Assembly: GCA_963829505.1 (NCBI GenBank)
Contig: CAWHIL010000001.1
Span: forward strand, 620,001 to 684,000
Direction: 5' to 3'
Source of the DNA: Roseiarcus sp963829505
GTDB lineage: Bacteria > Pseudomonadota > Alphaproteobacteria > Rhizobiales > Beijerinckiaceae
DNA: 64,000 nucleotides
Under the pieces are notes generated by a model, which had not been told where the DNA came from, did no database searches, and worked only from the letters and a program-made list of their open reading frames with translations. Below are positions 46,853-56,342 of this stretch, piece by piece (the first letter of the stretch is position 1; each line of letters starts with the position of its first letter). Made by a program: the position numbers and the translations under genes.

Positions 46853-47398
46853 ATGAGGAAGACGAAAATCTCCCCGCGCCTCCGTTCAGGGGCGGTCAGC
46901 CTTGGCCTGATCCTTGTCTTTGCGGGCTGCTCCGTCGCACCCGAGACGCATGTCGTCGCGCCGCGCGCCGCGCTCGCCAGGGCGAGCCTCAATCCAGCCG
47001 TCGCGACCGCCGAACTCAACGCCTACCGCGCCGAGAAGGGGCTTCAGCCCATCCGGCTCGACCCGGCGTTGAATGCGATGGCGGAGCGGCAGGCTGAGGC
47101 GATGGCGGCGAGCGGGGCCGTCTCGCACGACGTCGCCGGCTCGTTCTCCGCGCGGCTCGCGGCGGGCGGAATCGAAAGCGTCATGGCCGGCGAGAACGTC
47201 GGCGCCGGCTACGGGAGTTTCGACGAGGCGCTTGCCAGCTGGCGCGCCTCGCCCGGCCACAACGAAAATCTCCTGATGCCGGGCGCGACCCGCTTCGGCG
47301 TCGGGCTCGCAAAGACGCCCGGCGCCGGCTACGGAACCTACTGGGCGATGGAGGTGGCCGACGAGCCGCGTACGGCGCCGGCCGGGATCCACTGGTGA
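46853..47398 (+). CDS. CAP-domain lipoprotein
   Basis: A 181-residue protein with a lipobox signal (LGLILVFAGCS, Cys near residue 26), so likely lipid-anchored. The CAP/SCP domain follows: LNAYRAEKGLQPIRLDPALN, AERQAEAMAASGAVSHDVAG, GENVGAGYGSFDEALASWRA then SPGHNENLL (the His/Glu site), and YGTYWAMEVAD. The role of bacterial CAP proteins is not settled. ATG 46853 is preferred to an earlier GTG at 46793. Confidence 0.88.
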   Translation: MRKTKISPRLRSGAVSLGLILVFAGCSVAPETHVVAPRAALARASLNPAVATAELNAYRAEKGLQPIRLDPALNAMAERQAEAMAASGAVSHDVAGSFSARLAAGGIESVMAGENVGAGYGSFDEALASWRASPGHNENLLMPGATRFGVGLAKTPGAGYGTYWAMEVADEPRTAPAGIHW

Positions 47399-47411
47399 TC
47401 GCCGAGAGCTC

Positions 47412-48617
47412 TCACGCCGCCGTCACTCGCAGCGGCAGGGACGCGAAGGCGCGCAGGAAGTTGTTGTAGCGCCGCACGGGCGCGCCAACCAGTTCGAGCG
47501 TCTTGGCTTTCCGCGCCAGAGCCGTGAGCAGCGCTTCGCCCTCGAGGCGCGCCAGCGGCTGCCCGACGCAGCCGTGAATCCCCGTGCCGAAAGCCATGTG
47601 GCCCACGACCTTGCGCTCGATGTCGAAGGCGTCGGGATGCTCCCAGCGCCGCGGGTCGCGGTTGGCGGCGCCCATGAAGGCCGCGACCTTCTCGTCGGCC
47701 GCAACGGCGACGCCGGCGATCTCGACCTTAGCCGTCGTCGTGCGGCAGAAAAGCTGCACCGGCGCCTCGACGCGCAGGCTCTCCTCGAAGGCGTTGCGCG
47801 CCAGTTCAGGACGGCCCCTGAGCTTCGCCCACTGGCCGGGGTTCACGGCGAGAAGCCAGAGAAGATTGCCGATCGCGGTCACGGTCGTATCCACGCCAGC
47901 CGACAGGAACGAGCGGACCAGCATTCCCGCTTCGTCGCTCGTAAGCTCGCCGGTGTCGGCGGAGGCGTAGATCATCGCGCCGAGTCCGTCGGGCGCCAGC
48001 GCCTCGCGCGCGCAATTGGCCATGATCCAGCCCCGGACGGCGTCTGCGTTCCTGAAGGCGGCCTCGGTCAGCGCGTTCTGCGGCCCGAACGAATTGAACA
48101 CCATCGCGCCATAGGGAAGGAGGTTCTCGCGGCCCTTCTCCGGCAGGCCGAGCGCGTCCGGAAAGACCTTGGCCGGATAGACTTCGGCGAAGTCCCTGAC
48201 GCCGTCGAACGAACCCATCGCGACGACGCGGTCGATGAGCCGCTCCGCCTCGCGCTCGAACCGCTCGCGCAACTGGCTGACGATCCTCGGCGTCATCGTC
48301 CGCGCGAGGACGGTGCGGGTGCGCGTGTGCAGCGGCGGATCGGCCTCGAGCACGATGCTCGGCGGCCGCCACGGCTTCTCTTTATGGAAGTTGGCGAGGC
48401 CGACGCCGGCGGCGGAGCTGAAGGTCCGCCATTCGCCGAGCACATGCGCGACCTCGGCGTGCCGGGCGACGACATGGCAATCGTATTGCGGCGCGCGCAG
48501 GACGGGCCCCGCCTCGCGCATCGCGCGATAGTGCGGATAGGGGTCGTCCATGACGGCGGTCGCGAAAGGATCGAAGGCAAGGCTCGCAACGCCGGCCATC
48601 GACGCGTCTCCCGTCAT
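47412..48617 (-). CDS. Cytochrome P450
   Basis: A soluble 401-residue monooxygenase. It shows the I-helix SFLSAGVDTTVTAIG, ESLRVEAPVQLFCRTTT (ExxR), and the heme loop FGTGIHGCVGQPLARLEG with the Cys ligand. ATG 48617 has a ggagggag site. Redox partner and substrate cannot be told from the sequence; no ferredoxin lies beside it. A frame reading upstream into rfbD is only a shadow. Confidence 0.95.
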   Translation of the reverse strand: MTGDASMAGVASLAFDPFATAVMDDPYPHYRAMREAGPVLRAPQYDCHVVARHAEVAHVLGEWRTFSSAAGVGLANFHKEKPWRPPSIVLEADPPLHTRTRTVLARTMTPRIVSQLRERFEREAERLIDRVVAMGSFDGVRDFAEVYPAKVFPDALGLPEKGRENLLPYGAMVFNSFGPQNALTEAAFRNADAVRGWIMANCAREALAPDGLGAMIYASADTGELTSDEAGMLVRSFLSAGVDTTVTAIGNLLWLLAVNPGQWAKLRGRPELARNAFEESLRVEAPVQLFCRTTTAKVEIAGVAVAADEKVAAFMGAANRDPRRWEHPDAFDIERKVVGHMAFGTGIHGCVGQPLARLEGEALLTALARKAKTLELVGAPVRRYNNFLRAFASLPLRVTAA

Positions 48618-48718
48618 CGTTTGCCTCCCTCGACGGCTTTGGGGCGAAATTTCCGGAAGCTTTGCCGCATATCGTCGCCGGCGCAAGCGGAGGCGCTCCG
48701 ACGCCGGGGCAAGCGCGT

Positions 48719-49618
48719 TCAGGACGGCGGGCCTTCCTTCGGCGCGACGAGCCGGGCGCAGCATTCCTTGAGCGACGACCGCCAGTCGGGCAGTTCGAGC
48801 CCGTAGGCGCGCCGAAGCTTCGCATTGTCGAGCCGCGAATTGGCCGGACGCGGCGCGGGCCGCGGATATTCGGCGGTCGTGATCGGCTTGACCCGCGTCA
48901 GGCGGCGCCCGCGGCGCCCGGCCTCGGCGAAGATCGCCGCGGCGAATTCGGCCCAGGTCGCCTCGCCGGACCCGGTCATGTGGAACACGCCGCGGAGCGC
49001 CGGCGAAGCGTCCTCGTGCGCCCGCGCGGCGACGGCGAGCAGGGCGGTCGCGAGGTCGAGGGCCGAGGTCGGATTGCCGCGCTGGTCGGCGACGATCGGG
49101 ATCTCGTCGCGCGTCTCGTTGAGCGCCAGCATGGTCTTGAGGAAATTCGCGCCGTAGGGGCTGAAGAGCCAGGCGGTTCGCAGGATGACGCTGTTGGCGC
49201 ATCGCTCGGCGACGAGCCGCTCGCCGGCGAGTTTCGAGCGCCCGTAGGCGCTCCGCGGGCCGGTCGGGTCGTCCTCGCGGTAGGGGCGGTCGAGCGCGCC
49301 GTCGAACACGTAGTCGGTCGAGAGTTGCAGGAGCGGCGCGCCGATCTGCTCGGCCGCCTCCGCCACGTGGCCCGCCCCCTCGCCGTTGATGGCGAGCGCG
49401 AGGCTCTCCTCCGCTTCCGCTTGATCGACGGCGGTATAGGCGGCGGCGTTGATCACCACGTCCGGCTTCACCGACCGGATGCCGGCGACAACCGCCGCGC
49501 GATCCTCGAGCAGGAAGACCCGCCGGCCGAGCAGCACGATCTCGAATTCGCGCCCCGCCCGCTCGACGAGCGAACTCGCGACCTGACCCATCGACCCGGT
49601 GACGGCGATTCGTATCAT
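48719..49618 (-). CDS. rfbD: dTDP-4-dehydrorhamnose reductase
   Basis: Reduces dTDP-4-dehydrorhamnose to dTDP-L-rhamnose, the last step of rhamnose precursor synthesis. The 299-residue Rossmann protein has TGSMGQVASSL, NAAAYTAVDQAEAEESLALA, LSTDYVFDGALDRPYREDD, the catalytic YGRSKLAGE and LRTAWLFSPYGANFLKTML. No rfbA, B or C is adjacent, so the rest of the pathway is elsewhere. Confidence 0.93.
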   Translation of the reverse strand: MIRIAVTGSMGQVASSLVERAGREFEIVLLGRRVFLLEDRAAVVAGIRSVKPDVVINAAAYTAVDQAEAEESLALAINGEGAGHVAEAAEQIGAPLLQLSTDYVFDGALDRPYREDDPTGPRSAYGRSKLAGERLVAERCANSVILRTAWLFSPYGANFLKTMLALNETRDEIPIVADQRGNPTSALDLATALLAVAARAHEDASPALRGVFHMTGSGEATWAEFAAAIFAEAGRRGRRLTRVKPITTAEYPRPAPRPANSRLDNAKLRRAYGLELPDWRSSLKECCARLVAPKEGPPS

Positions 49619-49660
49619 GGAGTCCCCAAGCCTTCGGCGGGCGCCGGTCGGTCGCGGGTC

Positions 49661-50341
49661 CTACCGCGGCGCCTCGGCGCCTTCGTCCGCGCCGACGAGG
49701 TAGCCGAGCCCCCGGGCGGTCTTGATGATGTCGACGCCAAGCTTCTTTCTGAGCCGGCCGATGAACACCTCGATCGTGTTCGAGTCGCGGTCGAAGTCCT
49801 GCTCGTAGAGGTGCTCGACGATCTCGCTGCGCGAGATGACGCGACCGGCGTGATGCATGAGGTAGGAAAGGAGCCGGTACTCGTGGCTCGTCAGCTTCAC
49901 CGGCTGCCCGTTGACGGTCACGCGCCCGGCGCGCGCGTCGAGCCTGACGGGGCCGACGGCGAGGTCGCTCGACGCGTGGCCCGCGGCGCGGCGCAAGAGC
50001 GCCCTCAGGCGCGCCAGCACTTCCTCCATGTGGAAGGGCTTGGCGACATAGTCGTCGGCGCCGGCGTCGATGCCCTGGACCTTGTCGCTCCAGCGGTCGC
50101 GCGCGGTGAGGATGAGCACCGGCATCGTGCGCCCGGCCTTGCGCCAGGCCTCGAGGATCGAGATGCCGTCGCGCTTCGGCAGGCCGATGTCGAGCACGAC
50201 CGCGTCATAGGGTTCGGTGTCGCCCTGGAACCAGCCCTCCTCGCCGTCGTAGGCGCGGTCGACGGCGTAGCCCGCGGCTTCGAGCGCCGTGGAGATCAGG
50301 CGGTTCAGATCGCGATCGTCTTCGACAACCAGGAGGCGCAT
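49661..50341 (-). CDS. OmpR-family response regulator
   Basis: A 226-residue regulator with a receiver domain (LLVVEDDRDLNRLISTALEA, phospho-Asp in AVVLDIGLPKRDGISILE, Lys in DDYVAKPFHMEEVLARL) and an OmpR/PhoB winged helix (VKLTSHEYRLLSYLMHHAGR, EVFIGRLRKKLGVDIIKTAR). Upstream on the same strand is an exported PepSY-like gene, a combination seen for regulators such as FeuP, but the sensor kinase that normally follows is missing: rfbD comes next, 42 bases on. It is an orphan here. Confidence 0.93.
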   Translation of the reverse strand: MRLLVVEDDRDLNRLISTALEAAGYAVDRAYDGEEGWFQGDTEPYDAVVLDIGLPKRDGISILEAWRKAGRTMPVLILTARDRWSDKVQGIDAGADDYVAKPFHMEEVLARLRALLRRAAGHASSDLAVGPVRLDARAGRVTVNGQPVKLTSHEYRLLSYLMHHAGRVISRSEIVEHLYEQDFDRDSNTIEVFIGRLRKKLGVDIIKTARGLGYLVGADEGAEAPR

Positions 50342-50383
50342 GGCTTTCGCGGGGCTTCTATCGTTTCTGTGCGGGAATTGGAA

Positions 50384-50839
50384 TCAGTTCTTGATCGGTT
50401 GCTCGTGCGTCTCCGGCGCCTCGCGCGAGTCCTTGGCCGAGTCCTTGGCCGTGTCCTTCGCGGCGTCCTTGGCGGCCGTCTCGTGCGGCTCGTGGCCGGC
50501 GGGGTGGGGAACGAGCTTGCCGGTTCCCGCCTCCATCTGAACGTGGGTCAGCCTTCCGTCGTGATGCAGAAGGGTGATGACATAGACGAAGTCGTCGCCG
50601 CTCGTGCAGAGCTTGGCCGAGAGCGCCTCGGCCTTGCGGACCTGGGCTGCGGCCTTCAGCGCCGCGTAGGGCTCGATCAGCTTGTGCGCCTTGACCTCTT
50701 CGCGCGTGTCCTCCGCGCCGAGGCAGACGGGCTTGGCGCTCGCCGGACGCGGCGGCTCGGGGTCGCCGGCGCGCGCCGAAAAAGTCGCCGCCGCAAGGCA
50801 GACGGCCACGGCGCGACTGACGATGGCGAGCGCGGCCAT
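50384..50839 (-). CDS. Exported PepSY-like protein
   Basis: A 151-residue protein from ATG 50839 with a signal peptide (LAIVSRAVAVCLAAATFSARA). The middle (LIEPYAALKAAAQVRKAEAL, DDFVYVITLLHHDGRLTHVQ, MEAGTGKL) matches the PepSY pattern of a strand ending in a Gly-rich turn. The tail is an Ala/Lys/Asp repeat (AAKDAAKDTAKDSAKDS). Some such proteins inhibit a partner sensor kinase, but this is inferred. It lies 42 bases upstream of the response-regulator gene. Confidence 0.7.
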   Translation of the reverse strand: MAALAIVSRAVAVCLAAATFSARAGDPEPPRPASAKPVCLGAEDTREEVKAHKLIEPYAALKAAAQVRKAEALSAKLCTSGDDFVYVITLLHHDGRLTHVQMEAGTGKLVPHPAGHEPHETAAKDAAKDTAKDSAKDSREAPETHEQPIKN

Positions 50840-50994
50840 GGCGACCAAACCTCGTTCAGGACGGCCTCAAGCATCTGCCCTTTGCCGGCTGAACGCAATG
50901 TGAATGCGCCTTCGGAGAGGCCCACCGCCACGGCGTCTCCGATTGAGGATCGTATTGAACCGGAGCAGGCTTTGCGCGCATGAAGGAAGCGCCC

Positions 50995-51750
50995 ATGCGT
51001 CCCGTTCGCGCCTTCCTGGCTCTGGCCATCCTCCTCGCCGCGTCCTTCGCCGGACGCCCGGCGAACGCGCTCGTCGGGGCCGCGCCCGATCCACGCTTCG
51101 CCGACCGGGTGGCGATGGTGCTGATGCGCGGCAAGTCGGAGGCAGGGTTCTGCACCGCGCTCGTCCTCGATCCGCGCACGCTCCTCACCGCCGCCCATTG
51201 CCTGAGGCCGATCGCCGACATGGCGGTCCATTATCGCGACGCGTCGGGGGCGCCGGTCGTCGTTCCTGTCGAGGCGGCGCTCGCCCATCCCGGCTATCGC
51301 GCCGACGCGGTCGCGGCCCGCGTCGTCTCGATCGACGTCGCGCTCGTCCGCACCGCCCGCCCGCTCGACCCGCGTTTCGCCGGCGCTTCCCTCGCCTCCG
51401 GCGACGACCCGAAGGTTGGCGATCCGGTCGTGCTGACAGGGTTCGGCGCTACCCGGCCGGGAGACTGGGCGTCGGGCGGGACGTTGCGCAGCGTGGCGCT
51501 CGCCGTCCGCTCGCCGGCGTCGAGCGTGCTCGTCTGGGCGGCGAACCCGGACGGCGCGCCTGCCGGCGCATGCTCGGGCGATTCCGGCGCGCCGATCTGG
51601 TCAGCCGACGGGGCGACCGCCGTCGCCATCGCCGCCTGGGCGCAAGCGGCGAACGGCCGCGGCTGCGGCGGCCTGACCCAGGGCCCGCGCCTCGCCCCGC
51701 TCAGGGGCTGGATCGAGGAGACGCGGAAGAGACTCTCCCGCGGCGGCTGA
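50995..51750 (+). CDS. Exported trypsin-like serine protease (S1)
   Basis: A 251-residue secreted protease. ATG 50995 has an aaggaag site; MRPVRAFLALAILLAASFAG is the signal. The triad is His in LLTAAHCLRPI, Asp in SIDVALVRTARPL and Ser in ACSGDSGAPIWS, so it looks active. A short disulfide-type C-terminus (NGRGCGGLTQGPRLAPLRGW) follows. Unlike HtrA it has no PDZ domain. It diverges from the PepSY-like gene. Confidence 0.93.
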   Translation: MRPVRAFLALAILLAASFAGRPANALVGAAPDPRFADRVAMVLMRGKSEAGFCTALVLDPRTLLTAAHCLRPIADMAVHYRDASGAPVVVPVEAALAHPGYRADAVAARVVSIDVALVRTARPLDPRFAGASLASGDDPKVGDPVVLTGFGATRPGDWASGGTLRSVALAVRSPASSVLVWAANPDGAPAGACSGDSGAPIWSADGATAVAIAAWAQAANGRGCGGLTQGPRLAPLRGWIEETRKRLSRGG

Positions 51751-51778
51751 GGCGCGCGCTGACCTTCTTGACGCGGAC

Positions 51779-53677
51779 CTACCCGATCCGCGCCGCCAGC
51801 GCCGCCGTGATCTCCTCGAGCGCCTTCGGGTCCTCGATGGTCGCGGGCATCGCCCAGGAATCGTGGTCGGCGATCTTCTTCATGGTGCCGCGCAGGATCT
51901 TGCCGGAGCGGGTCTTCGGCAGCCGCGCGACGACGAGCGCGGTCTTGAAGGCCGCGACCGGGCCGATCTTGTCGCGCACGAGCTTGACGACCTCTTTCTC
52001 GATCTCGGCGTTCGGCCGGGTGACGCCGGCCTTGAGCACGATGAAGCCGCAGGGCGCCTCGCCCTTGATCTCGTCCTTGACGCCGAGCACGGCGCATTCC
52101 GCGACGTCCGGATGCGAGGCGACGACCTCTTCCATGCCTCCGGTCGAGAGACGATGGCCGGCGACGTTGATGATGTCGTCGGTGCGCCCGAGGATGGTGA
52201 GATAGCCGTCCGCGTCGATCGTCCCGGCGTCAGCGGTCTTGTAATAGCCGGGGAACTCCTTGAGGTAGCTCTCGCGCATCCGCTCGTCCTGCCGGTAGAG
52301 GGTCGGCAGGCAGCCCGGGGGCAGCGGCAGCTTGACCACGATAGAGCCCATCGTGCCGACCGGGACCGGGTGGCAGGCTTCGTCGACGATGTCGATGGCG
52401 TAGCCCGGCATCGGCACGGTCGGCGAACCGGGCTTGATCGGCAGAAGCCCGAGGCCGACCGGATTGGCGGCGATCGCCCAGCCGGTCTCCGTCTGCCACC
52501 AATGGTCGACGACCGGCTTGTCGAGCACCTTTTCCGCCCACAGCACGGTGTCGGGGTCGGCGCGCTCGCCGGCGAGGAAGAGCGTGTGCAGCGAACTCAC
52601 GTCGTACTTCTTGAGGAACTCCGCGTTCGGGTCCTCCTTGCGCACCGCGCGGAAGGCGGTCGGCGCGGTGAAGAAGGCGCGCACCTTGTACTCCTCGATC
52701 ACCCGCCAGAAGGCGCCGGCGTCGGGCGTGCCGATGGGCTTGCCCTCGTAGAGCACGGTCGTGCAGCCGTGCAGCAGCGGCGCGTAGACGATGTAGGAAT
52801 GGCCGACGACCCAGCCGATGTCGGAGGCGGACCAGTAGGTCTCGCCGGGGTTGACGTTATAGATCGCCGACATCGTCCACTTGAGCGCGACGATATAGCC
52901 GCCGATATCGCGCACGACGCCTTTCGGCACGCCGGTCGTGCCGGAGGTGTAGAGGATATAGAGCGGGTCGGTCGCCGCGAGATCGACGCAAGGAGCGCGC
53001 TTGCCCTTGGCTTTGGCGGCCGCAACGACAGTCGCCCAGTCGTGATCGCGCTCGGAATTGAGGCGCGCCGCGATCTGCGGCCGCTGATGGACGACGACCG
53101 CCTTGGGCTTCGCCTTCGACAGGCCGATGGCGAGTTCGAGCAGGGGCTTGTATTCGACGATGCGTCCGGGCTCGACGCCGCAGCTCGCGGTCAGCACCAC
53201 CTTCGGCTCGGCGTCGTCGATGCGGGTCGCCAGCTCCTTGGCGGCGAAGCCGCCGAACACCACCGAATGCACGGCGCCGATCCGCGCGCAGGCGAGCATG
53301 GCGACCATCGCCTCCGGGATCATCGGCATGTAGATCAGAACCCGGTCGCCGGCCACGACGCCGAGATCCTGGAGAACCGCGGCCATCGTCGCCGTCTCGT
53401 CGAGCAGCTCGCGATAGGTGATCGTGCGCTTCGTCGAGGTCAGGGGGCTGTCGTAGTAAATCGCCGGCTGCTCGCCGCGCCCCGCTTCGACGTGGCGGTC
53501 GAGGGCGTTGTAGCAGGCGTTGACCCGGGCGTCGGGAAACCAGCGTCCGTAGACGCCGGCTTTCGGATCGAAGATCCGCTCGGGCGCTTTCGTCCAGGTG
53601 ATCTCGCGGGCGGCCTCCGCCCAAAAGGCTTGCGGATCCGCGCGCCACTGATCATAGGTCTGCCTGTAGCCGCTCAT
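51779..53677 (-). CDS. prpE: Propionyl-CoA synthetase
   Basis: ATP-dependent acyl-CoA ligase for propionate (adenylate-forming family). The 632-residue protein opens MSGYRQTYDQWRADPQAFWA and contains ILYTSGTTGVPKGVVRDIGG, WSASDIGWVVGHSYIVYAPL, WQTETGWAIAANPVGLGLLP, and the late RTDDIINVAGHRLSTGGMEE and KTRSGKILRGTMKKIAD (Lys acetylation site). These are typical of PrpE rather than Acs. Start ATG 53677 is at the family position. Confidence 0.93.
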   Translation of the reverse strand: MSGYRQTYDQWRADPQAFWAEAAREITWTKAPERIFDPKAGVYGRWFPDARVNACYNALDRHVEAGRGEQPAIYYDSPLTSTKRTITYRELLDETATMAAVLQDLGVVAGDRVLIYMPMIPEAMVAMLACARIGAVHSVVFGGFAAKELATRIDDAEPKVVLTASCGVEPGRIVEYKPLLELAIGLSKAKPKAVVVHQRPQIAARLNSERDHDWATVVAAAKAKGKRAPCVDLAATDPLYILYTSGTTGVPKGVVRDIGGYIVALKWTMSAIYNVNPGETYWSASDIGWVVGHSYIVYAPLLHGCTTVLYEGKPIGTPDAGAFWRVIEEYKVRAFFTAPTAFRAVRKEDPNAEFLKKYDVSSLHTLFLAGERADPDTVLWAEKVLDKPVVDHWWQTETGWAIAANPVGLGLLPIKPGSPTVPMPGYAIDIVDEACHPVPVGTMGSIVVKLPLPPGCLPTLYRQDERMRESYLKEFPGYYKTADAGTIDADGYLTILGRTDDIINVAGHRLSTGGMEEVVASHPDVAECAVLGVKDEIKGEAPCGFIVLKAGVTRPNAEIEKEVVKLVRDKIGPVAAFKTALVVARLPKTRSGKILRGTMKKIADHDSWAMPATIEDPKALEEITAALAARIG

Positions 53678-53812
53678 GGGTCTCGCTCCCTTCGTCCGCG
53701 TCGTCCGCGCTGGTTTTCGTGTGGGCGGATTTTCGCCCCGGCGGGCGCGCAAGGCAACGACGCCGCGCTTGAACTAACGGCTTAGGTCCTTTCAGGAAAG
53801 TCCCCCGCCTCG

Positions 53813-54568
53813 ATGTCGAGCGAAGTCGAATTCTACCTCGTCGCGATCCCGGCGGTGGTCGTGCTCGGCTTGTCCAAAGGGGGCTTTACCGGCTTGAGTT
53901 CGCTTGGAATGCCGATGATGTCGCTCGTGACCTCGCCGGTCCGGGCGGCGGCGATCATCCTGCCGCTGCTGATCGTCCAGGACTGGGTCGGCGTCTGGGC
54001 CTTCAGGCGCGACTTTTCGACGCGCAACCTCCTGATCCTCATCCCGGCCTCGCTGCTCGGCCTCGCCGCCGGCTGGCTCCTCGCCGCTCGGGTCAGCGAG
54101 GATTGGGTGCGCCTCGCGGTCGGCGTGATCTCGATCGTCTTCGTCGCCTACATGCTCCTTCGCGACCGGCTCGGCGTCGCCGCGGCGGCCCGCGCCGGCG
54201 TTCCAGGAGGGATCCTGTGGGGCTCGGTCGCCGGCTTCACGAGCTTCATCAGCCACGCCGGCGGGCCGCCCTTCCAGGTCTATGTCATGCCGCAGGACCT
54301 GAAACCGCGGGTGTTCGCCGGCACCGCGACGATGTTCTTCGCCGCGGTGAACCTGCTCAAAGTTCCGCCCTACATGATGCTCGGCCAGTTCAGCGGCGAC
54401 AACGTCAGGGTCGCGGCGACGCTGACGCCGGTCGCCATCCTTTCGACCTTCGCCGGCGTCTGGCTGGTGCGGCGGGTCGACGCGCAAAAGTTCTACGCGA
54501 TCATTCTTCTCATCACCTTCCTGATCGGGGTGAAGCTGAGCTACGACGCCCTCGCGGCGATCCTGTGA
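53813..54568 (+). CDS. TSUP-family transporter (TauE/SafE)
   Basis: A 251-residue membrane protein with about eight hydrophobic segments. LSKGGFTGLSSLGMPMMSLV and GFTSFISHAGGPPFQVYVMP are the twin signature of the TauE/SafE (TSUP) family, exporters or importers of sulfur compounds such as sulfite, or other organic anions. Substrate unknown. It diverges from prpE. Given the sulfatases 17 kb to the left a sulfite or sulfate link is tempting, but there is no operon connection. Confidence 0.9.
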   Translation: MSSEVEFYLVAIPAVVVLGLSKGGFTGLSSLGMPMMSLVTSPVRAAAIILPLLIVQDWVGVWAFRRDFSTRNLLILIPASLLGLAAGWLLAARVSEDWVRLAVGVISIVFVAYMLLRDRLGVAAAARAGVPGGILWGSVAGFTSFISHAGGPPFQVYVMPQDLKPRVFAGTATMFFAAVNLLKVPPYMMLGQFSGDNVRVAATLTPVAILSTFAGVWLVRRVDAQKFYAIILLITFLIGVKLSYDALAAIL

Positions 54569-54701
54569 GAGGGGAGGCGGAGCGCGCCCTCCTCGGGGGC
54601 GCGCCTCCGGCGTATCGCTTCGCGCGCCATGGGGTATGATGCCCCGACCGGCCGCCGGCGGCGGCCAATCGCCGGGCTCGGGACCGTTGGGGTGAAGCGT
54701 C

Positions 54702-56342
54702 ATGTCTGAGACGTCGTTCGAACGCGATCTCGACCGGGTTCCCGCAAACTTCCAGCCTCTGACGCCGCTGAGCTTCCTCGAACGCGCGGCTCAGGTCGAC
54801 CCCGACCGCACGGCGATCATCCATGGCGCGCTCCGGCGCAGCTACCGGGATTTTCACGCGCGCTCGAAGAAGCTCGCCTCGGCGCTGGCGAAGCGCGGCT
54901 TCGTCCGCGGGGATACGGTCGCGGCCATGCTCGCCAACACGCCGGCGATGCTCGAGTGCCACTACGGCGTGCCGATGTGCGGCGCGGTGCTCAATACGCT
55001 CAACACCCGCCTCGATCCGGCGGCGATCGCCTTCATGCTCGATCACGGCGAGGCGAAGGCGGTAATCGTCGACCGCGAATTTTCCAGCGTCATGGCCGAG
55101 GCGTTGAGGCTCGCCAAGGTCCGCCCGCTCGTCGTCGACTACGACGACCCGGAATACGAGGGACCGGGCGCGCGCATCGGCGCGATCGAGTACGAGGCGC
55201 TCGTCTCCGAGGGCGACGGAACCTATGCCCGCGCCTTCCCGCTCGACGAGTGGGACGCGATCTCGCTCAATTACACCTCGGGCACGACCGGCGATCCGAA
55301 GGGGGTCGTCTACCACCACCGCGGCGCGAATCTGCTCGCGATGGGCAACGTCGTCACCGCCGACATGGGGCGCCACCCGGTCTATCTCTGGACGCTGCCG
55401 ATGTTCCATTGCAACGGCTGGTGCTTCCCGTGGTCGATCAGCGTGAAAGCGGGCACGCACGTCTGCCTGAGGCAGGTTCGCGCCAAGGCGCTCTACGACC
55501 TCATCGCCGAACACAGGGTGACGCACCTCTGCGGCGCACCGATCGTCATGTCGATCCTCTTGAACGCTCGCGCCGACGAGCGCCAGCCCCTGCCGCATCT
55601 CGTCCGCTTCTTCACCGCCGCCGCCCCGCCGCCGGCCGCCGTCCTCAAGGCCATGGGCGAGGCCGGCTTCGAGGTCACCCACCTCTACGGCCTGACGGAA
55701 GTCTATGGCCCGGCGGTGGTCAACGACTGGAAGGACGAATGGAGCGCGCTCGACGCCGAGGCTCAGGCGCATCTCAAGGCGCGCCAGGGCGTCCGCTATC
55801 ACGCGCTCGAAGCGCTCGACGTCCTGAACCCGGAGACGATGGGCCCCGTCCCCGCCGACGGCAAGACCATGGGCGAGGTCATGTTCCGCGGCAACGTGGT
55901 GATGAAGGGCTATCTCAAGAACAAGGCCTCGACCGACAAGGCCTTCGCCGGCGGCTGGTTCCATTCCGGCGATCTCGGGGTGAAACACCCGGACGGCTAT
56001 ATCCAGCTCCGCGACCGGTCGAAGGACATCATCATCTCGGGCGGCGAGAACATTTCGTCCATCGAGGTCGAGGACGCCCTCTTCGAGCATCCCGCGGTCC
56101 AACTCGCCGCCGTCGTGGCGAGGCCCGACGAGACCTGGGGCGAGACGCCCTGCGCCTTCGTCGAACTGAAGCCTGGTCAGAGCGCGAGCGAGGACGAACT
56201 CATCGCCTGGTGCCGCGAGCGGCTGGCGCGCTACAAATGTCCGCGCGCCATCGTGTTCGCCGAGATCCCGAAGACTTCGACCGGCAAGGTGCAGAAGTTC
56301 GCGCTGCGCGAGCGGGCGAAAGAACTGGGGCGAACCGCCTGA
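54702..56342 (+). CDS. Acyl-CoA synthetase (AMP-binding)
   Basis: Adenylate-forming ligase of 546 residues, activating a carboxylic acid to a CoA thioester. Core motifs: LNYTSGTTGDPKGVVYHHRG, VTHLYGLTEVYGPAVVND, GWFHSGDLGVKHPDGYIQLR, DRSKDIIISGGENISSIEVE and KTSTGKVQKFALRERAKEL. Chain-length specificity cannot be read from this, but it resembles the medium/long-chain branch. The CHAD gene follows with an overlapping or adjoining start. Confidence 0.92.
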   Translation: MSETSFERDLDRVPANFQPLTPLSFLERAAQVDPDRTAIIHGALRRSYRDFHARSKKLASALAKRGFVRGDTVAAMLANTPAMLECHYGVPMCGAVLNTLNTRLDPAAIAFMLDHGEAKAVIVDREFSSVMAEALRLAKVRPLVVDYDDPEYEGPGARIGAIEYEALVSEGDGTYARAFPLDEWDAISLNYTSGTTGDPKGVVYHHRGANLLAMGNVVTADMGRHPVYLWTLPMFHCNGWCFPWSISVKAGTHVCLRQVRAKALYDLIAEHRVTHLCGAPIVMSILLNARADERQPLPHLVRFFTAAAPPPAAVLKAMGEAGFEVTHLYGLTEVYGPAVVNDWKDEWSALDAEAQAHLKARQGVRYHALEALDVLNPETMGPVPADGKTMGEVMFRGNVVMKGYLKNKASTDKAFAGGWFHSGDLGVKHPDGYIQLRDRSKDIIISGGENISSIEVEDALFEHPAVQLAAVVARPDETWGETPCAFVELKPGQSASEDELIAWCRERLARYKCPRAIVFAEIPKTSTGKVQKFALRERAKELGRTA

